NCBI GenBank assembly: GCA_019058365.1
Contig: JAHPZE010000017.1
Span: 22,830-86,829 of the forward strand
DNA: 64,000 nt
DNA from: Promethearchaeota archaeon
GTDB lineage: Archaea; Asgardarchaeota; Lokiarchaeia; Sigyniarchaeales; SOKP01
Direction: 5' to 3'
Both the position numbers and the translations under genes were made by a program. The notes under the pieces were generated by a model, which saw only the letters and a list, made by a program, of their open reading frames with translations, made no database searches and was not told the origin of the DNA. Shown here piece by piece: positions 43,206 to 52,761 of this stretch (position 1 is the stretch's first letter; every line of letters starts with the position of its first letter).

Positions 43206-44354
43206 TTAATAAAAAGGATTATGATAATTCTTCTTCTCTTTTTTATATAGTGTTCTTAATTTGATTTCTTTATCAATTAATCCCTCTATATTACATAAAT
43301 ATTCATATTCATCTTTTAAACACAGAGTTATAGCAACTCCTTTTTTACTCATTCGTGAAGTACGCCCTATACGATGAACATAATTATCGGGAAACTTTGG
43401 TACATCATAATTAAATACATGCGAAATGTTATCAATATCAAGACCTCTAGCTGCTACATCAGTGGCAATGAGTAAATTAATTTTATGTGTTTTAAATTCA
43501 TCTAATATTTTTTCTCTCTGAAATTGTGATAAATCTCCTGAAATTATGCCTACTCTGAAATTTGTGCCTTTATATGATTTTAATCTCTTTTCTAACCACG
43601 TTGCTGTTTTCTTTGTATTTACAAATACTAATGCATGGTTTGGTCTTTCAATCTTTAAAACTTGAGTAAAGGTTTTGAATTTCTCTTCAAATCTTTCAAC
43701 TAAATAATAGACTTGAGTTGTATTTCCAACAGTTAAACTGTCTCGACTTAAATTTAAAAATTCAAATTTATTCTTAGTATATTTTTGGACCAACTTTCTC
43801 ATATCAGAATCCAAAGTTGCCGAAAAAAGCATAAATTGGTATTCTGTTTGGACCTTACTAAGAATGTATTTCACATCTGGAGCAAAACCCATATCCCAAA
43901 GTCTGTCACCTTCATCGAGGACGACGAACCGAACATTTCTGAATGAGAGTTCTTTTCTTTTATAAAGATCAATTACTCTACCCGGTGTACCAACAATTAT
44001 ATTGACACCATTCTTTAATTTCTGAATTTGATCATTTATAGAAACCCCGCCATATATAGTCATTGACTTAATTCTCGGATTTCTTAAATCCTTTATAACA
44101 CTATTAATTTGCTTTGCAAGCTCTCTTGTTGGCACTAAAATTAAAGCTTCATTATTTACATATTTTAGCTGTTCGATAATAGGCAGAATATAAGCCAATG
44201 TCTTTCCAGTACCCGTCTTAGATTGAGTCATTAAATGATGACCCTCAATAATCAAGGGTATCGCTTCTTTTTGGACAGGAGTAGGATAAATTATGTTATT
44301 TCTTTTTAAAGCGACAACATTTTTTTCGTTAATTCCTAAATCTTCAAAATTCAA
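43206..44354 (-). CDS. DEAD-box-type RNA helicase (DEGD variant)
   Basis: Product of 382 residues, a minimal two-RecA-domain helicase. Q-motif-like NIIYPTPVQKEAIP, motif I SKTGTGKT, Ia PTRELAK, Ib TPGRVIDL, II DEGD (instead of DEAD), III SATLD, IV VNTKK, V ATDVAARGLD and VI HRIGRTSR are all seen. The Ala-to-Gly change in motif II is conservative and should allow ATP hydrolysis. It probably unwinds RNA duplexes in ribosome assembly or decay. Short C-terminal tail, no RNA-binding extension. The gene stands alone. Confidence 0.94.
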   Translation of the reverse strand: MNFEDLGINEKNVVALKRNNIIYPTPVQKEAIPLIIEGHHLMTQSKTGTGKTLAYILPIIEQLKYVNNEALILVPTRELAKQINSVIKDLRNPRIKSMTIYGGVSINDQIQKLKNGVNIIVGTPGRVIDLYKRKELSFRNVRFVVLDEGDRLWDMGFAPDVKYILSKVQTEYQFMLFSATLDSDMRKLVQKYTKNKFEFLNLSRDSLTVGNTTQVYYLVERFEEKFKTFTQVLKIERPNHALVFVNTKKTATWLEKRLKSYKGTNFRVGIISGDLSQFQREKILDEFKTHKINLLIATDVAARGLDIDNISHVFNYDVPKFPDNYVHRIGRTSRMSKKGVAITLCLKDEYEYLCNIEGLIDKEIKLRTLYKKEKKNYHNPFY

Positions 44355-44606
44355 TTTTAATATTCACTAATAACTTACTTTTTTACGCTCTTCTTCAATT
44401 AAGAAAAATAAATTATAAAAGATAAAGGTTTGCTTTAAGAAAAATTAGTTTGTAATAAAACTAGATTCTAAAAAAAATTATAAACTACGTTTTAGAAAGA
44501 ATTTTCTGTAAATCAATATATTGTATTTTTTCAATAAAAAGATTTAAAATTAGCAGTTGGATTTTTTATATTGAAACTTTATAAAATATTTGATGAGGGT
44601 GATTAA

Positions 44607-45011
44607 ATGGGTAGAAAAGGTCCAACTTGGTTTGGTATAGATTTAAGTAAAAAACAAGCAACAAATTTATTTATTTTATCGTTAGCAGGTATATTTTTGG
44701 TATCGATGATTTTACTACCATTAATCTTTTCATTCATTATGTCATTGAGATCTGCCATTTTGTATGAAAATTTTGAAATGTGGATCGAATATTCTTTGTT
44801 GTATATGTTGCCTTATTTATGTATCCTAATTATCATTTTAATTATTATAATCTACTCTCTTGTAAGAAGTAGAAAGATTGCAATGTTTTATTCAGAGGTA
44901 ATAGACACCAAAAAGTCTGAATCAAGAGTACTTTCGTTCTGTCCAAACTGTGGTAATAAAAGAATGGGAGAAGAAAAATTTTGTAGAATTTGTGGAGAAG
45001 AACTGAACTAA
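44607..45011 (+). CDS. Membrane protein with C-terminal zinc ribbon
   Basis: Product of 134 residues. Two hydrophobic helices (FILSLAGIFLVSMILLPLIF and LLYMLPYLCILIIILIIIIY) are followed by a C-terminal zinc ribbon CPNCG...FCRICGEEL. Small proteins of this shape are common in Asgard and other archaea, with unknown function. A strong ribosome binding site GAGGGTGATT precedes the ATG by 3 bases. Confidence 0.8.
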   Translation: MGRKGPTWFGIDLSKKQATNLFILSLAGIFLVSMILLPLIFSFIMSLRSAILYENFEMWIEYSLLYMLPYLCILIIILIIIIYSLVRSRKIAMFYSEVIDTKKSESRVLSFCPNCGNKRMGEEKFCRICGEELN

Positions 45012-45051
45012 CTTCTGATAATAACTACTAAATTAATAAATTAGATGATTT

Positions 45052-47241
45052 TTAAATAATTTGTTTAGTAAGTTGCTCTATTTTAGTTAATTTTTGATTC
45101 AAAATCATCTTTACTTTCTCAGAAGTTATGTTTGGGTTATTCATGACTAAATCATAGACTAATAACTCACATTTCTTGCCCGTCTTTGCTAATTTCTGAT
45201 GTAAAATATCATTTTGGTCATAAATAGGAATTGGAAACATGAATGGTCTTTTATGAATATGGCGTGAACTTTTTATTAATTTTATATTCCTGGATAAATT
45301 AGGGTCATTTAATATTGCTGATAAGTAATATGCTTCATTCTCTGAAGTAGTGGAATAATAATAATTTTCAGATCCAATAATAACTTTTTGTTTCTCATTA
45401 TTTATAACAGCAGCTTTCAAATTTGATCCACTTGCGTTATAAACAACAATATAGGACGTATTATTTATCTGTTTCTTAAGCTTATTCCAATAATTTAAGT
45501 TTGCAAACAATGTGTTGATTCTACTAGTTTTCTTCTTATTTTTTTTATAAATATTATTCATTTCTTCATAAAACATCAGGGCTTTGGGGTAACTCTGTAA
45601 AAAATTTAAATCTAAATCAAATTGTTCATTAATGGGGAGAAATACATTTCTCTTACGTTTTATAAAGAAAGGAACAAGATCCATATTTAGAAACGTTTTA
45701 AATTGAAATCTTTTTTCAATCTCTTTTTCTTTAAATTGAAATTTCCATTCCGTTTTTGCACGTGATAAAACATCCGAATCAGAAATAATTATTAGGTTAC
45801 CATTTGTTTTCTGCTTTCTTTCAAAAAATATTAATGTTCTAGGAACTAATGTAGCACCTTGAAAGAATTTTTCTTTATATGAACTATTTTCTAATTTATT
45901 TAAGGTTTCTAACTCTTCAATAGGCAATAATAGTTTAGCACCATCATTTTCGATTTTTAAACTCGAATAAAATTTTTCTTCTCTTAATTCTAAACTATCA
46001 TTAAATAATTTTGTTTTTATTGGATATTTATCATCAATCAAAATATTATTATTTTTTCCCACAAACTCCGCTTTCAAACATATATGATTTACATTAAAAA
46101 AATAATTCTTTGGAAAATCCCAAATTTCTAAATTTTTGTTGAAAATAGAAAAAGCTCTAAACTTATGGCAATGATCTCCGTCAATTACGCTTTTGGGCAT
46201 TACAAAAAATACTTTCGCATTCTTTTTTAAAAAATTTGAAGGGATTGCATAAAAAAAAATTGCAGCTAATTCAATATGGGTAATATATTGACTGGGTGGC
46301 TTTATTCCTAAATTTTCTGATAAATCTCGAATTTTAATTTGATATTCCTTTAATTGTAGATCCTTATATGTCAACCAAGGTGGATTTCCAATTACTAAAT
46401 CGAATGAATTACTCATATTTTTGATATTAATATCAGTTTCCTTATCATATAGCTCAGGAAACAAAGAATCAATAAGAAAAATGTTAAGCTTCGGGATTTT
46501 AAGATTTTTTGAAGTAAAATATTCAAAGATCAATAAAAGAATATTTGTTTTTGTTGTCATAATAGCCAAAGGATTAATATCAAAACCATATACCTTTGAG
46601 ATTGCTTTAAATTTTAAAGCTGCTGATTCATGAGAATCTAGAATTTTAAGTAAGATATTGATTAAAAAATTTCCCGAACCACATGAAGGGTCTAAGGTTT
46701 TTGAACCAATTATGTAAACTTCATTAATCATTTTCTGAACAAGTTTTGAAGGAGTATAGAATTCCCCTATCTTATGTCTAGTATCTGGAAGAAATATTTC
46801 TTGATATATATCACTGAAAATGTCTTGTTGTGCATAATTTGAGAATTTAATTACACTATATATTTTTGTAAATAACTCTTTATTAAAATTAGTCCAAAAT
46901 AAATAATAGTATTCGAATATCCTTAATTCTTTCAGACTATTTGTGAGATACACCTCATAGACTTCGTCTAATTCGAGATTTTTACTAGAGTATAATTTAG
47001 AAATAACTAAAATTTTTAAAATTAGAGAAAAATAAGTATGTTTCAAAAATAGATCTGAACTAATTTCAAATCCGTAGATATTTGAAAAGATTTTTCTCCA
47101 CCGTGTAAAGCTTTGTTCATAGGATATTTGATTTTTAGATTGTTTTTTTAGAAAGGCTATAGATTGCTGATAAATTTCAGAGCTCTTGCCTAATTTTTCA
47201 GAAATAATGTGAGAGCTTATTAATTGTTTATTTTCTACCAT
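45052..47241 (-). CDS. Eco57I-type N6-adenine DNA methyltransferase
   Basis: Product of 729 residues. HKIGEFYTPSKLVQKMINEV (motif X), TLDPSCGSGNFLINIL (motif I, SAM), VYGFDINPLAI (motif II) and FDLVIGNPPWLTYK (motif IV, NPPW) are in the order of gamma-class N6-adenine methyltransferases. The C-terminal half is target-recognition-like with FLPINEQFDLDL, and IVVYNASGSNLKAAVI. The first 150 residues are helical. No PD-(D/E)xK nuclease motif is visible, so it is probably methylase-only or a BREX/type IIG-like protein with a separate effector. It ends the minus-strand block downstream of the PLD-like gene. Confidence 0.88.
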   Translation of the reverse strand: MVENKQLISSHIISEKLGKSSEIYQQSIAFLKKQSKNQISYEQSFTRWRKIFSNIYGFEISSDLFLKHTYFSLILKILVISKLYSSKNLELDEVYEVYLTNSLKELRIFEYYYLFWTNFNKELFTKIYSVIKFSNYAQQDIFSDIYQEIFLPDTRHKIGEFYTPSKLVQKMINEVYIIGSKTLDPSCGSGNFLINILLKILDSHESAALKFKAISKVYGFDINPLAIMTTKTNILLLIFEYFTSKNLKIPKLNIFLIDSLFPELYDKETDINIKNMSNSFDLVIGNPPWLTYKDLQLKEYQIKIRDLSENLGIKPPSQYITHIELAAIFFYAIPSNFLKKNAKVFFVMPKSVIDGDHCHKFRAFSIFNKNLEIWDFPKNYFFNVNHICLKAEFVGKNNNILIDDKYPIKTKLFNDSLELREEKFYSSLKIENDGAKLLLPIEELETLNKLENSSYKEKFFQGATLVPRTLIFFERKQKTNGNLIIISDSDVLSRAKTEWKFQFKEKEIEKRFQFKTFLNMDLVPFFIKRKRNVFLPINEQFDLDLNFLQSYPKALMFYEEMNNIYKKNKKKTSRINTLFANLNYWNKLKKQINNTSYIVVYNASGSNLKAAVINNEKQKVIIGSENYYYSTTSENEAYYLSAILNDPNLSRNIKLIKSSRHIHKRPFMFPIPIYDQNDILHQKLAKTGKKCELLVYDLVMNNPNITSEKVKMILNQKLTKIEQLTKQII

Positions 47242-47345
47242 TTTTTATTTCATAAATAGATAGTTCTCGATTGCTCCAATTTGATTGTATAGCTTAAAAT
47301 AAGATATTAATTTTTTTAAATATAAGGTGAAAATAGAAAAATTGT

Positions 47346-47891
47346 TTATTTTCTCATAAATGTAGGTAACATTATGGAAAAGATTTCTGCAATCAATCTT
47401 AGTTTTGATTTTTCCTGAATTTTTGTAACGATTAAAATTGATTTTGATAATTCTTCTCTATCCAAAGATCCTCCCGAATAAATTGCTTGTTCAGTATTAA
47501 AAACTAAGAGAAATTTTACATTAGGATTATTTACAATGCTTATTCCTTGAATATTTTTTAAATCATCATAAATCGATATAAAATTTTTTGGAATAATACT
47601 TCTATCATTAGTGATTAGAAGAACTGGGATCCCTCGGTCGACTGTTCTTTTGAGTTCTTTTGCATAAAAGCTGTCAATGCGAGGAGCTACAACATTTAAT
47701 TGGTCTTTAGTTGAATTTATCAAATTTATTAGAGAATCATTAAGCACATTTTTCTTTTCTCCCCCACTTGATTCTATGTCTACCATTCCTACTAATGATA
47801 ATATCTTATTTTCCAAATTAGATATTTGCTCTTTCAAGTGTTTGTTTTCTACACGCAATTCTATCAAACGATCTGAAATTTTAATCACCAA
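47346..47891 (-). CDS. Coiled-coil plus PLD-like domain protein lacking HKD
   Basis: Product of 181 residues. Residues 7-35 are a coiled coil (LIELRVENKHLKEQISNLEN). The rest matches the phospholipase-D-like fold found in TrmB sugar-sensor regulators: SLINLINSTKDQLNVVAPRI, ELKRTVDRGIPVLLITND, and NPNVKFLLVFNTEQAIYSGG. The usual HxK and D of the HKD motif are absent (VKFLLVFN), so it is probably not an active phosphodiesterase. It lies between the CHAT-like and methyltransferase genes on the same strand, 88 and 104 bases away. Confidence 0.72.
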   Translation of the reverse strand: MVIKISDRLIELRVENKHLKEQISNLENKILSLVGMVDIESSGGEKKNVLNDSLINLINSTKDQLNVVAPRIDSFYAKELKRTVDRGIPVLLITNDRSIIPKNFISIYDDLKNIQGISIVNNPNVKFLLVFNTEQAIYSGGSLDREELSKSILIVTKIQEKSKLRLIAEIFSIMLPTFMRK

Positions 47892-47979
47892 CTCTTTTTT
47901 AATATCATTAATGAATAATTTAAATTAGCTTATATTAATATTTTATATTTATTGGTTTTTCCGAATGGATAAACTTAAT

Positions 47980-50574
47980 TCAAGACCAGATCTTTTTCCA
48001 TGGTTTTCCAAAAAGCAAATAACTCGAAATTGCTAAACTACTTCGTAAGTCTATATGTGTAGTACCCATTTCCGAAGTTGAATCTTTAACTTGTTCTTCA
48101 ATAAGTTTTTCCATCTTACTTGCTATAGATTGCTGACGTGCCTTCAGAAGCGAAACACCCTGACTATTTTTATTGAAGAAATTTATAAAGAAATTTGAAA
48201 TAATTTGCTTTGTCTCATCATTAAAAATTGGATAATTTTTTGAAACGATACCAGTAATTTTATTATAATCAAATTGAGCCACAATTTCACCGAAATTCCT
48301 AAGAGTATTTCTTAGCTTCTTCCCTTCGATATCATAAACTTGGGAATTAAAAAAAATAAATGGTTGGTTCTTCGATCTATTTTTATTTAAAATCTTATTG
48401 ATTTCATTAAAGGTTATTATTTTATTATCATTTATAAGGAAAAAACTATTCTTAGGACTCCATTTGGAGTAAAAAATATTTCCTACGAATACAATAATAT
48501 GGTATATATTTTTAGATAAATGTGATAAAATGTTTTCTCGTGTAGAATTAGCTCCAATTAATGTAGACATTTGATCAATCTCCTCTCTATTATTAAAGAA
48601 ATTAATAAGATAATCTAACTCATCCGCACCAGCTTGAAAAGGGAAAATTAATTCTTTCTGTTTTGTTTTTTCATTCCATTTTAAAGGATTATTAGAATTG
48701 ATTGATTCAATTACTAATACATTATACTTCTTATTAGATGGTTCTTCTGAAGAATCCTCACAATCACATCTTTCAAAAACAACACCACCAAGTGGAGGTT
48801 CACCCCCCACACTATAACCCTCCGAATATTTCAACAAGAAAAAATTATTATCATATATGAGATCAAAAGGAATTGTCATGTTGTTTAAGATAAAATATAT
48901 TTGAGGTATTAGATTCAAGCTTTCGATCTTAAACGATTTAAAGAAATCTCGAATTAATTTTGGTAGAAATATATATAATAATTCACCAAATTCTTTCAGA
49001 TTGAAAAGATATTTTCGATCTTCAGATTCATAGAAAAGTTCATTGTATATTTCAATTAGTTGAGTATCATTCCAATATTCATTAGAAATAAATCCTTCAA
49101 TTATCTTATCATCAACAGAAATCATTCTATAAGAAATCATCCCTATGGAATCAATTCTCAATATTATCTGTTTAATACTAAAGTCTTCATGAAATGAAGG
49201 CAATGTTTCACTATGATCATTAAATGAGTAACTTTCTTTTTTTAACGGTTCCACCTCATTATATATGGCTACGAGATCTGTTAAAAATTTATTAAAATCT
49301 TTATCTAAATAGGGAATTATTTTTTCTGCAAGGCTAAAATTTTTTTCTTCAAATAAAGCTCGATAGAACATCATTCTCCAAAAATCACGCTGCTCTAAAG
49401 AAAAAAACATAGATTTAAATTGCCATAATATATTGCTCGTATAAAAATAATGAAAAATTTGAGCATTAGTCTTGGGTAATTTTAGATGGGTGTTTAATTT
49501 TTCAAAGGATTGGAGGAGATACTTTTTTTCCTTCATATCTACAAATTTTTTACATGCTTCCACCCATAATTCTATTAAACTATGATCATAAGATAAATCA
49601 GATTTATAAATGAACAAATCTTCTAAGAAATCGTAAATATCGAATGCTATATTAAAACGATTTCTGTTTATTGAAAAATCAATAAACTTTCGTATATATG
49701 TGACAGCATCACCATATGATTGGTATTCTTGGATTTTTGAGAAAATAACACGAATAAAAATAATAATCCAAGAATACTCACCAATGTCATTTAAATAATG
49801 AATAATTTCTTCAAGATCTACTAAAATCGTGTTAAAACTTCTTTCATTAATAGCAATTCTACTTATATTACTAAATTCGTTTTTTAAATAACCAGGAAGT
49901 CGATTTACTAATACTTTATTGATTGATTTTACAAACTCAGCGGAATCATCCATTAATTTATATTTTAAAGAAACACTCTCTAATAAGATATAGATATATA
50001 AAGCTCGTTTGCTCGGTTCTAAATTAAAGATAGTTTTCCCTAATCTTTCCATACTTAAATTGAAATATTCCGAGGGTGCAACCGACTTTCTTAAAAAGAT
50101 TTGTAATATTTGTATTTCAAATAGTTTTTGATAATCCCCTCTCTCATGTAGTTTTATTGAAAAGGAGTTAATGAATTTAGTTATCCCTTTTTGGGATAAT
50201 TCTTCCTTTTTAATGAATTCTTGAAGCAGGTTCGTACAGAAATTATTAAATAAATAAAAATCATCTAATTTTGATAAAAATGAAAAAAATCTCTTGTATG
50301 CATCAATATATCTGATTAAATTTATTTCAATTTTTCCTTCTGTATGTTGTACTAATGAATTTAGATATATCCACCAAGAATTTGAAATAATCATTATTAA
50401 TTGGTGCTTCTTCTGAGCATCTAACCAATCATTCTTCTCGATTTCAAAACTTAAATTATCAAGAATTTTAGATGCCCACTTATGATTTGCGGCATATAGC
50501 AATTTCCGAGCAGTTATAATTTTATTTTGAAAATTTGTTAAAAATTGTTGTTTTAAGTCAATGCTAACGGACAT
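47980..50574 (-). CDS. Helical-repeat protein with degenerate CHAT-like domain
   Basis: About 864 residues from ATG 50574; AAGGTG about 10 bases upstream is a good ribosome site, and the earlier GTG 50586 is less likely. Residues 1-600 are helical, TPR-like. Residues 620-830 read like a CHAT (caspase/separase-type) domain: AGADELDYLINFF, GANSTRENILSHLSKNIYHI, SFFLINDNKIITFNEI, and LLKARQQSIAS. The expected HFxGH box is VFVGN here, and the NAC motif is NSQ, so both catalytic His and Cys are replaced. A non-proteolytic scaffold or sensor is likely. One base separates it from the actin-like gene. Confidence 0.78.
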   Translation of the reverse strand: MSVSIDLKQQFLTNFQNKIITARKLLYAANHKWASKILDNLSFEIEKNDWLDAQKKHQLIMIISNSWWIYLNSLVQHTEGKIEINLIRYIDAYKRFFSFLSKLDDFYLFNNFCTNLLQEFIKKEELSQKGITKFINSFSIKLHERGDYQKLFEIQILQIFLRKSVAPSEYFNLSMERLGKTIFNLEPSKRALYIYILLESVSLKYKLMDDSAEFVKSINKVLVNRLPGYLKNEFSNISRIAINERSFNTILVDLEEIIHYLNDIGEYSWIIIFIRVIFSKIQEYQSYGDAVTYIRKFIDFSINRNRFNIAFDIYDFLEDLFIYKSDLSYDHSLIELWVEACKKFVDMKEKKYLLQSFEKLNTHLKLPKTNAQIFHYFYTSNILWQFKSMFFSLEQRDFWRMMFYRALFEEKNFSLAEKIIPYLDKDFNKFLTDLVAIYNEVEPLKKESYSFNDHSETLPSFHEDFSIKQIILRIDSIGMISYRMISVDDKIIEGFISNEYWNDTQLIEIYNELFYESEDRKYLFNLKEFGELLYIFLPKLIRDFFKSFKIESLNLIPQIYFILNNMTIPFDLIYDNNFFLLKYSEGYSVGGEPPLGGVVFERCDCEDSSEEPSNKKYNVLVIESINSNNPLKWNEKTKQKELIFPFQAGADELDYLINFFNNREEIDQMSTLIGANSTRENILSHLSKNIYHIIVFVGNIFYSKWSPKNSFFLINDNKIITFNEINKILNKNRSKNQPFIFFNSQVYDIEGKKLRNTLRNFGEIVAQFDYNKITGIVSKNYPIFNDETKQIISNFFINFFNKNSQGVSLLKARQQSIASKMEKLIEEQVKDSTSEMGTTHIDLRSSLAISSYLLFGKPWKKIWS

Positions 50575-50587
50575 GAGAATTCGCACC

Positions 50588-51799
50588 TTATTGTTCTTTA
50601 TTTTCAGTTTGATTTAACTCTTCCTTTTCTCGAGATTGTTGAGAAGATTCATGGCTGGGATTCTGAATCCATTCTTGTTTTTGTTTCAATTTTCCCTGTG
50701 CATATAATACAGAGGATCCGATCCAGCCAATATTTTCTCTTCCAGAAACAGCAATCACATTAATTTTATCCCTTATTCTTTCTGAGAAATATTTTGATAT
50801 TTCAAATTTCAACCTTATATCTAATCCCGGTATTAAACTGCTACCCCCAACAATGATAATATTCGGTAAAAAATCTTCCCAGTTTTCACGATCCCAAAAT
50901 TTAATCACTTTTGATACAGCCTCCGGTAATCCCATATAATCAATATGAATTAAAGAAGGATTAAACATTGGTTCAACAAACAAGAATCTTTCTGAATTAA
51001 TATCTAAAGAGGTTCCATCTGGTAATTCTATGGTTCTGTTATATTTAGTAAAACCATCTTTAATTCTTTTTATTTCTCCATCTGGATCTAAAATGCATAA
51101 GGATAGTTTATTTTTGATTTCCTGTGCTATTATTTTATCAAGATATACCAATTCCCCAGAACCTTTTTTCGTTAAAATCAAGTTCAAAAGATGTCTCGTT
51201 AAATCCTTGCCAGAAATGGGAAACGTATCTCTAGCCATTGCATTTGAAAATCCATGTAAAAATGAGGTGATGTTTGTATTAACTTCACCCATATTTATAA
51301 CCACACCACTAGTTTTTTGTAATGTAGCTAATACTCCTTGATTTTCAGATAAAAATAATAGAGATGGAAAATCAAATACATTAAAAAAGATTTCTTGCAA
51401 TTTAGTTTTTTCCAATTTTGACATGTAAAAAGGTGTTATTATAATAATAGGTTGTTTAAAATGATTTTCCTCAGCGATATTTAATTGTTTATAATGATGA
51501 TAAAAGTATTTCATGAAAATATTGAGATTACCCTCTTTTTTAAATTCATGAATTTTGAGGATATTTGAGTACTTTAAAGCTTCATGTCCAAATAGATGGT
51601 TTTCAGCTTCTTTTTCTGTAATAAAGATATCCTCAAGACCATCAATTACGTCTGAAGTAAAAATAAAATCCGAATTATCAACATAAATACTTGGAGCAAT
51701 AATATCTGGGAAATCATCTCCAGCCCATCCTAATCGAAAATTTTGGCTTCCAATATCAATAATAAGTGGACGTAATTGACTTTTTTCTTCAGATGACAT
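50588..51799 (-). CDS. Divergent actin-related protein
   Basis: Product of 403 residues of the actin/Arp family. Phosphate loop 1 is DIGSQNFRLGWAGDDFP near residue 14. The catalytic Gln region is FLSENQGVLATLQKTSG (residue ~150). The second phosphate loop is VVINMGEVNTNITSF, where actin has LDSGDG, so the usual Asp residues are replaced. The adenosine motif is IIIVGGSSLIPGLDIRL, and WIGSSVLYAQG is the C-terminal helix. A 35-residue polar tail follows. It is more like an Arp than a canonical lokiactin; nucleotide hydrolysis may be altered. Its stop is one base from the next gene in this strand. Confidence 0.9.
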   Translation of the reverse strand: MSSEEKSQLRPLIIDIGSQNFRLGWAGDDFPDIIAPSIYVDNSDFIFTSDVIDGLEDIFITEKEAENHLFGHEALKYSNILKIHEFKKEGNLNIFMKYFYHHYKQLNIAEENHFKQPIIIITPFYMSKLEKTKLQEIFFNVFDFPSLLFLSENQGVLATLQKTSGVVINMGEVNTNITSFLHGFSNAMARDTFPISGKDLTRHLLNLILTKKGSGELVYLDKIIAQEIKNKLSLCILDPDGEIKRIKDGFTKYNRTIELPDGTSLDINSERFLFVEPMFNPSLIHIDYMGLPEAVSKVIKFWDRENWEDFLPNIIIVGGSSLIPGLDIRLKFEISKYFSERIRDKINVIAVSGRENIGWIGSSVLYAQGKLKQKQEWIQNPSHESSQQSREKEELNQTENKEQ

Positions 51800-51847
51800 T
51801 ATTAACTATATCTTTATTTTATCTTTTCAATGTTAAGAATTTACTTG

Positions 51848-52711
51848 CTATGCTATATACTTTAACTCATGGATAAATTCATCTGTAACCCGTTTTAACT
51901 GGTATTCTTTAACTTGTAATTCAAGTAGCCCTAATACTCGCTTAAATTCGCCCGACATAGACTCAATATCAACTTCAGCAACTTTCTCAATTTCATCTCG
52001 CTTAACTTTAAATTGTTCCAAATCTACTTCTATCTTTTTAAAAATATTTGAAATACTGTTTGTTAAATCATCCGTATTCTTCTTTGTAATTTTCCGCATT
52101 TTCCTCAGTATACCAAGTATATTAGAAATCGACATCTCCCATCTATCATAACTCTCACTATAACTTGTTAGTAAACCTTCGAAAAATTCTGTTAATTTTA
52201 GATAAATACTCTCCTTTTTAATAAATGAAGGCTCTTTTTTAGTAGAAGGAACTGGTATTGATTCTTCTTCGGCAGCAACTTCTTCTTTCTTGATTAGCGT
52301 TTTAGCTGCTGATTCAGGTAAAACTTGAGGTGATGGTGGCGTAGCAGCTTTTATTTGACTTTTCTGCACTGATACTTCTGGTTTTTCTTTTTCTCCAGGA
52401 ATTACGTCAGGTTTAGGTTTTTCTTTCACCCTGGCTCTTTGAGTTAATGGAATATCCTCCATTACATACGCTTCAGCTATTTTACTTCGTGATTCATGTG
52501 TTAATTGGGGTGTGATTTTTACGTCTTTTTCCGTTTTTGGATGAAGAAATCCCTGTCCTTCAGAAACACCCTTCAATAAAGTCTGTAATGTTGTTTCCGT
52601 AGATTCTGCGGAATGTAGCGCTGAATCTAGTGAATATTCAGATATCTGATCCGGATCTTCTTTTATCTCTTGAATCTTTTTTTTCTTTTCTTTCTTTTTC
52701 TTTTTCGCCAC
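51848..52711 (-). CDS. Lys/Pro-rich, coiled-coil adaptor-like protein
   Basis: Product of 287 residues. It begins MAKKKKKEKKKKI, a polybasic stretch that could bind membrane lipids or nucleic acid. A low-complexity middle (residues 80-165) is rich in Pro, Lys, Glu and Ala. The last 110 residues are helical coiled coil (LTSYSESYDRWEMSISNILG and VDLEQFKVKRDEIEKVAEVD). It lies 48 bases upstream of the actin-related gene and 50 bases downstream of the AbrB-ACT gene. No family recognised. It could act as a binding partner of the actin-related protein. Confidence 0.75.
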   Translation of the reverse strand: MAKKKKKEKKKKIQEIKEDPDQISEYSLDSALHSAESTETTLQTLLKGVSEGQGFLHPKTEKDVKITPQLTHESRSKIAEAYVMEDIPLTQRARVKEKPKPDVIPGEKEKPEVSVQKSQIKAATPPSPQVLPESAAKTLIKKEEVAAEEESIPVPSTKKEPSFIKKESIYLKLTEFFEGLLTSYSESYDRWEMSISNILGILRKMRKITKKNTDDLTNSISNIFKKIEVDLEQFKVKRDEIEKVAEVDIESMSGEFKRVLGLLELQVKEYQLKRVTDEFIHELKYIA

Positions 52712-52761
52712 TAAAAATCCCTTCTTTTTAGATTATTAATTAGTATATTATATCTTAAATA

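Noticed and set aside
45052..47891. A DISARM-like defence system (PLD-type protein plus adenine methyltransferase)
   Set aside because: The PLD-like protein is short and lacks the HKD motif, and no helicase or DUF1998 gene (DrmA/DrmB) is present nearby.
50574..50586. GTG 50586 as start of the CHAT-like gene
   Set aside because: It lies directly after the actin-related stop, while ATG 50574 has an AAGGTG ribosome site at good distance.
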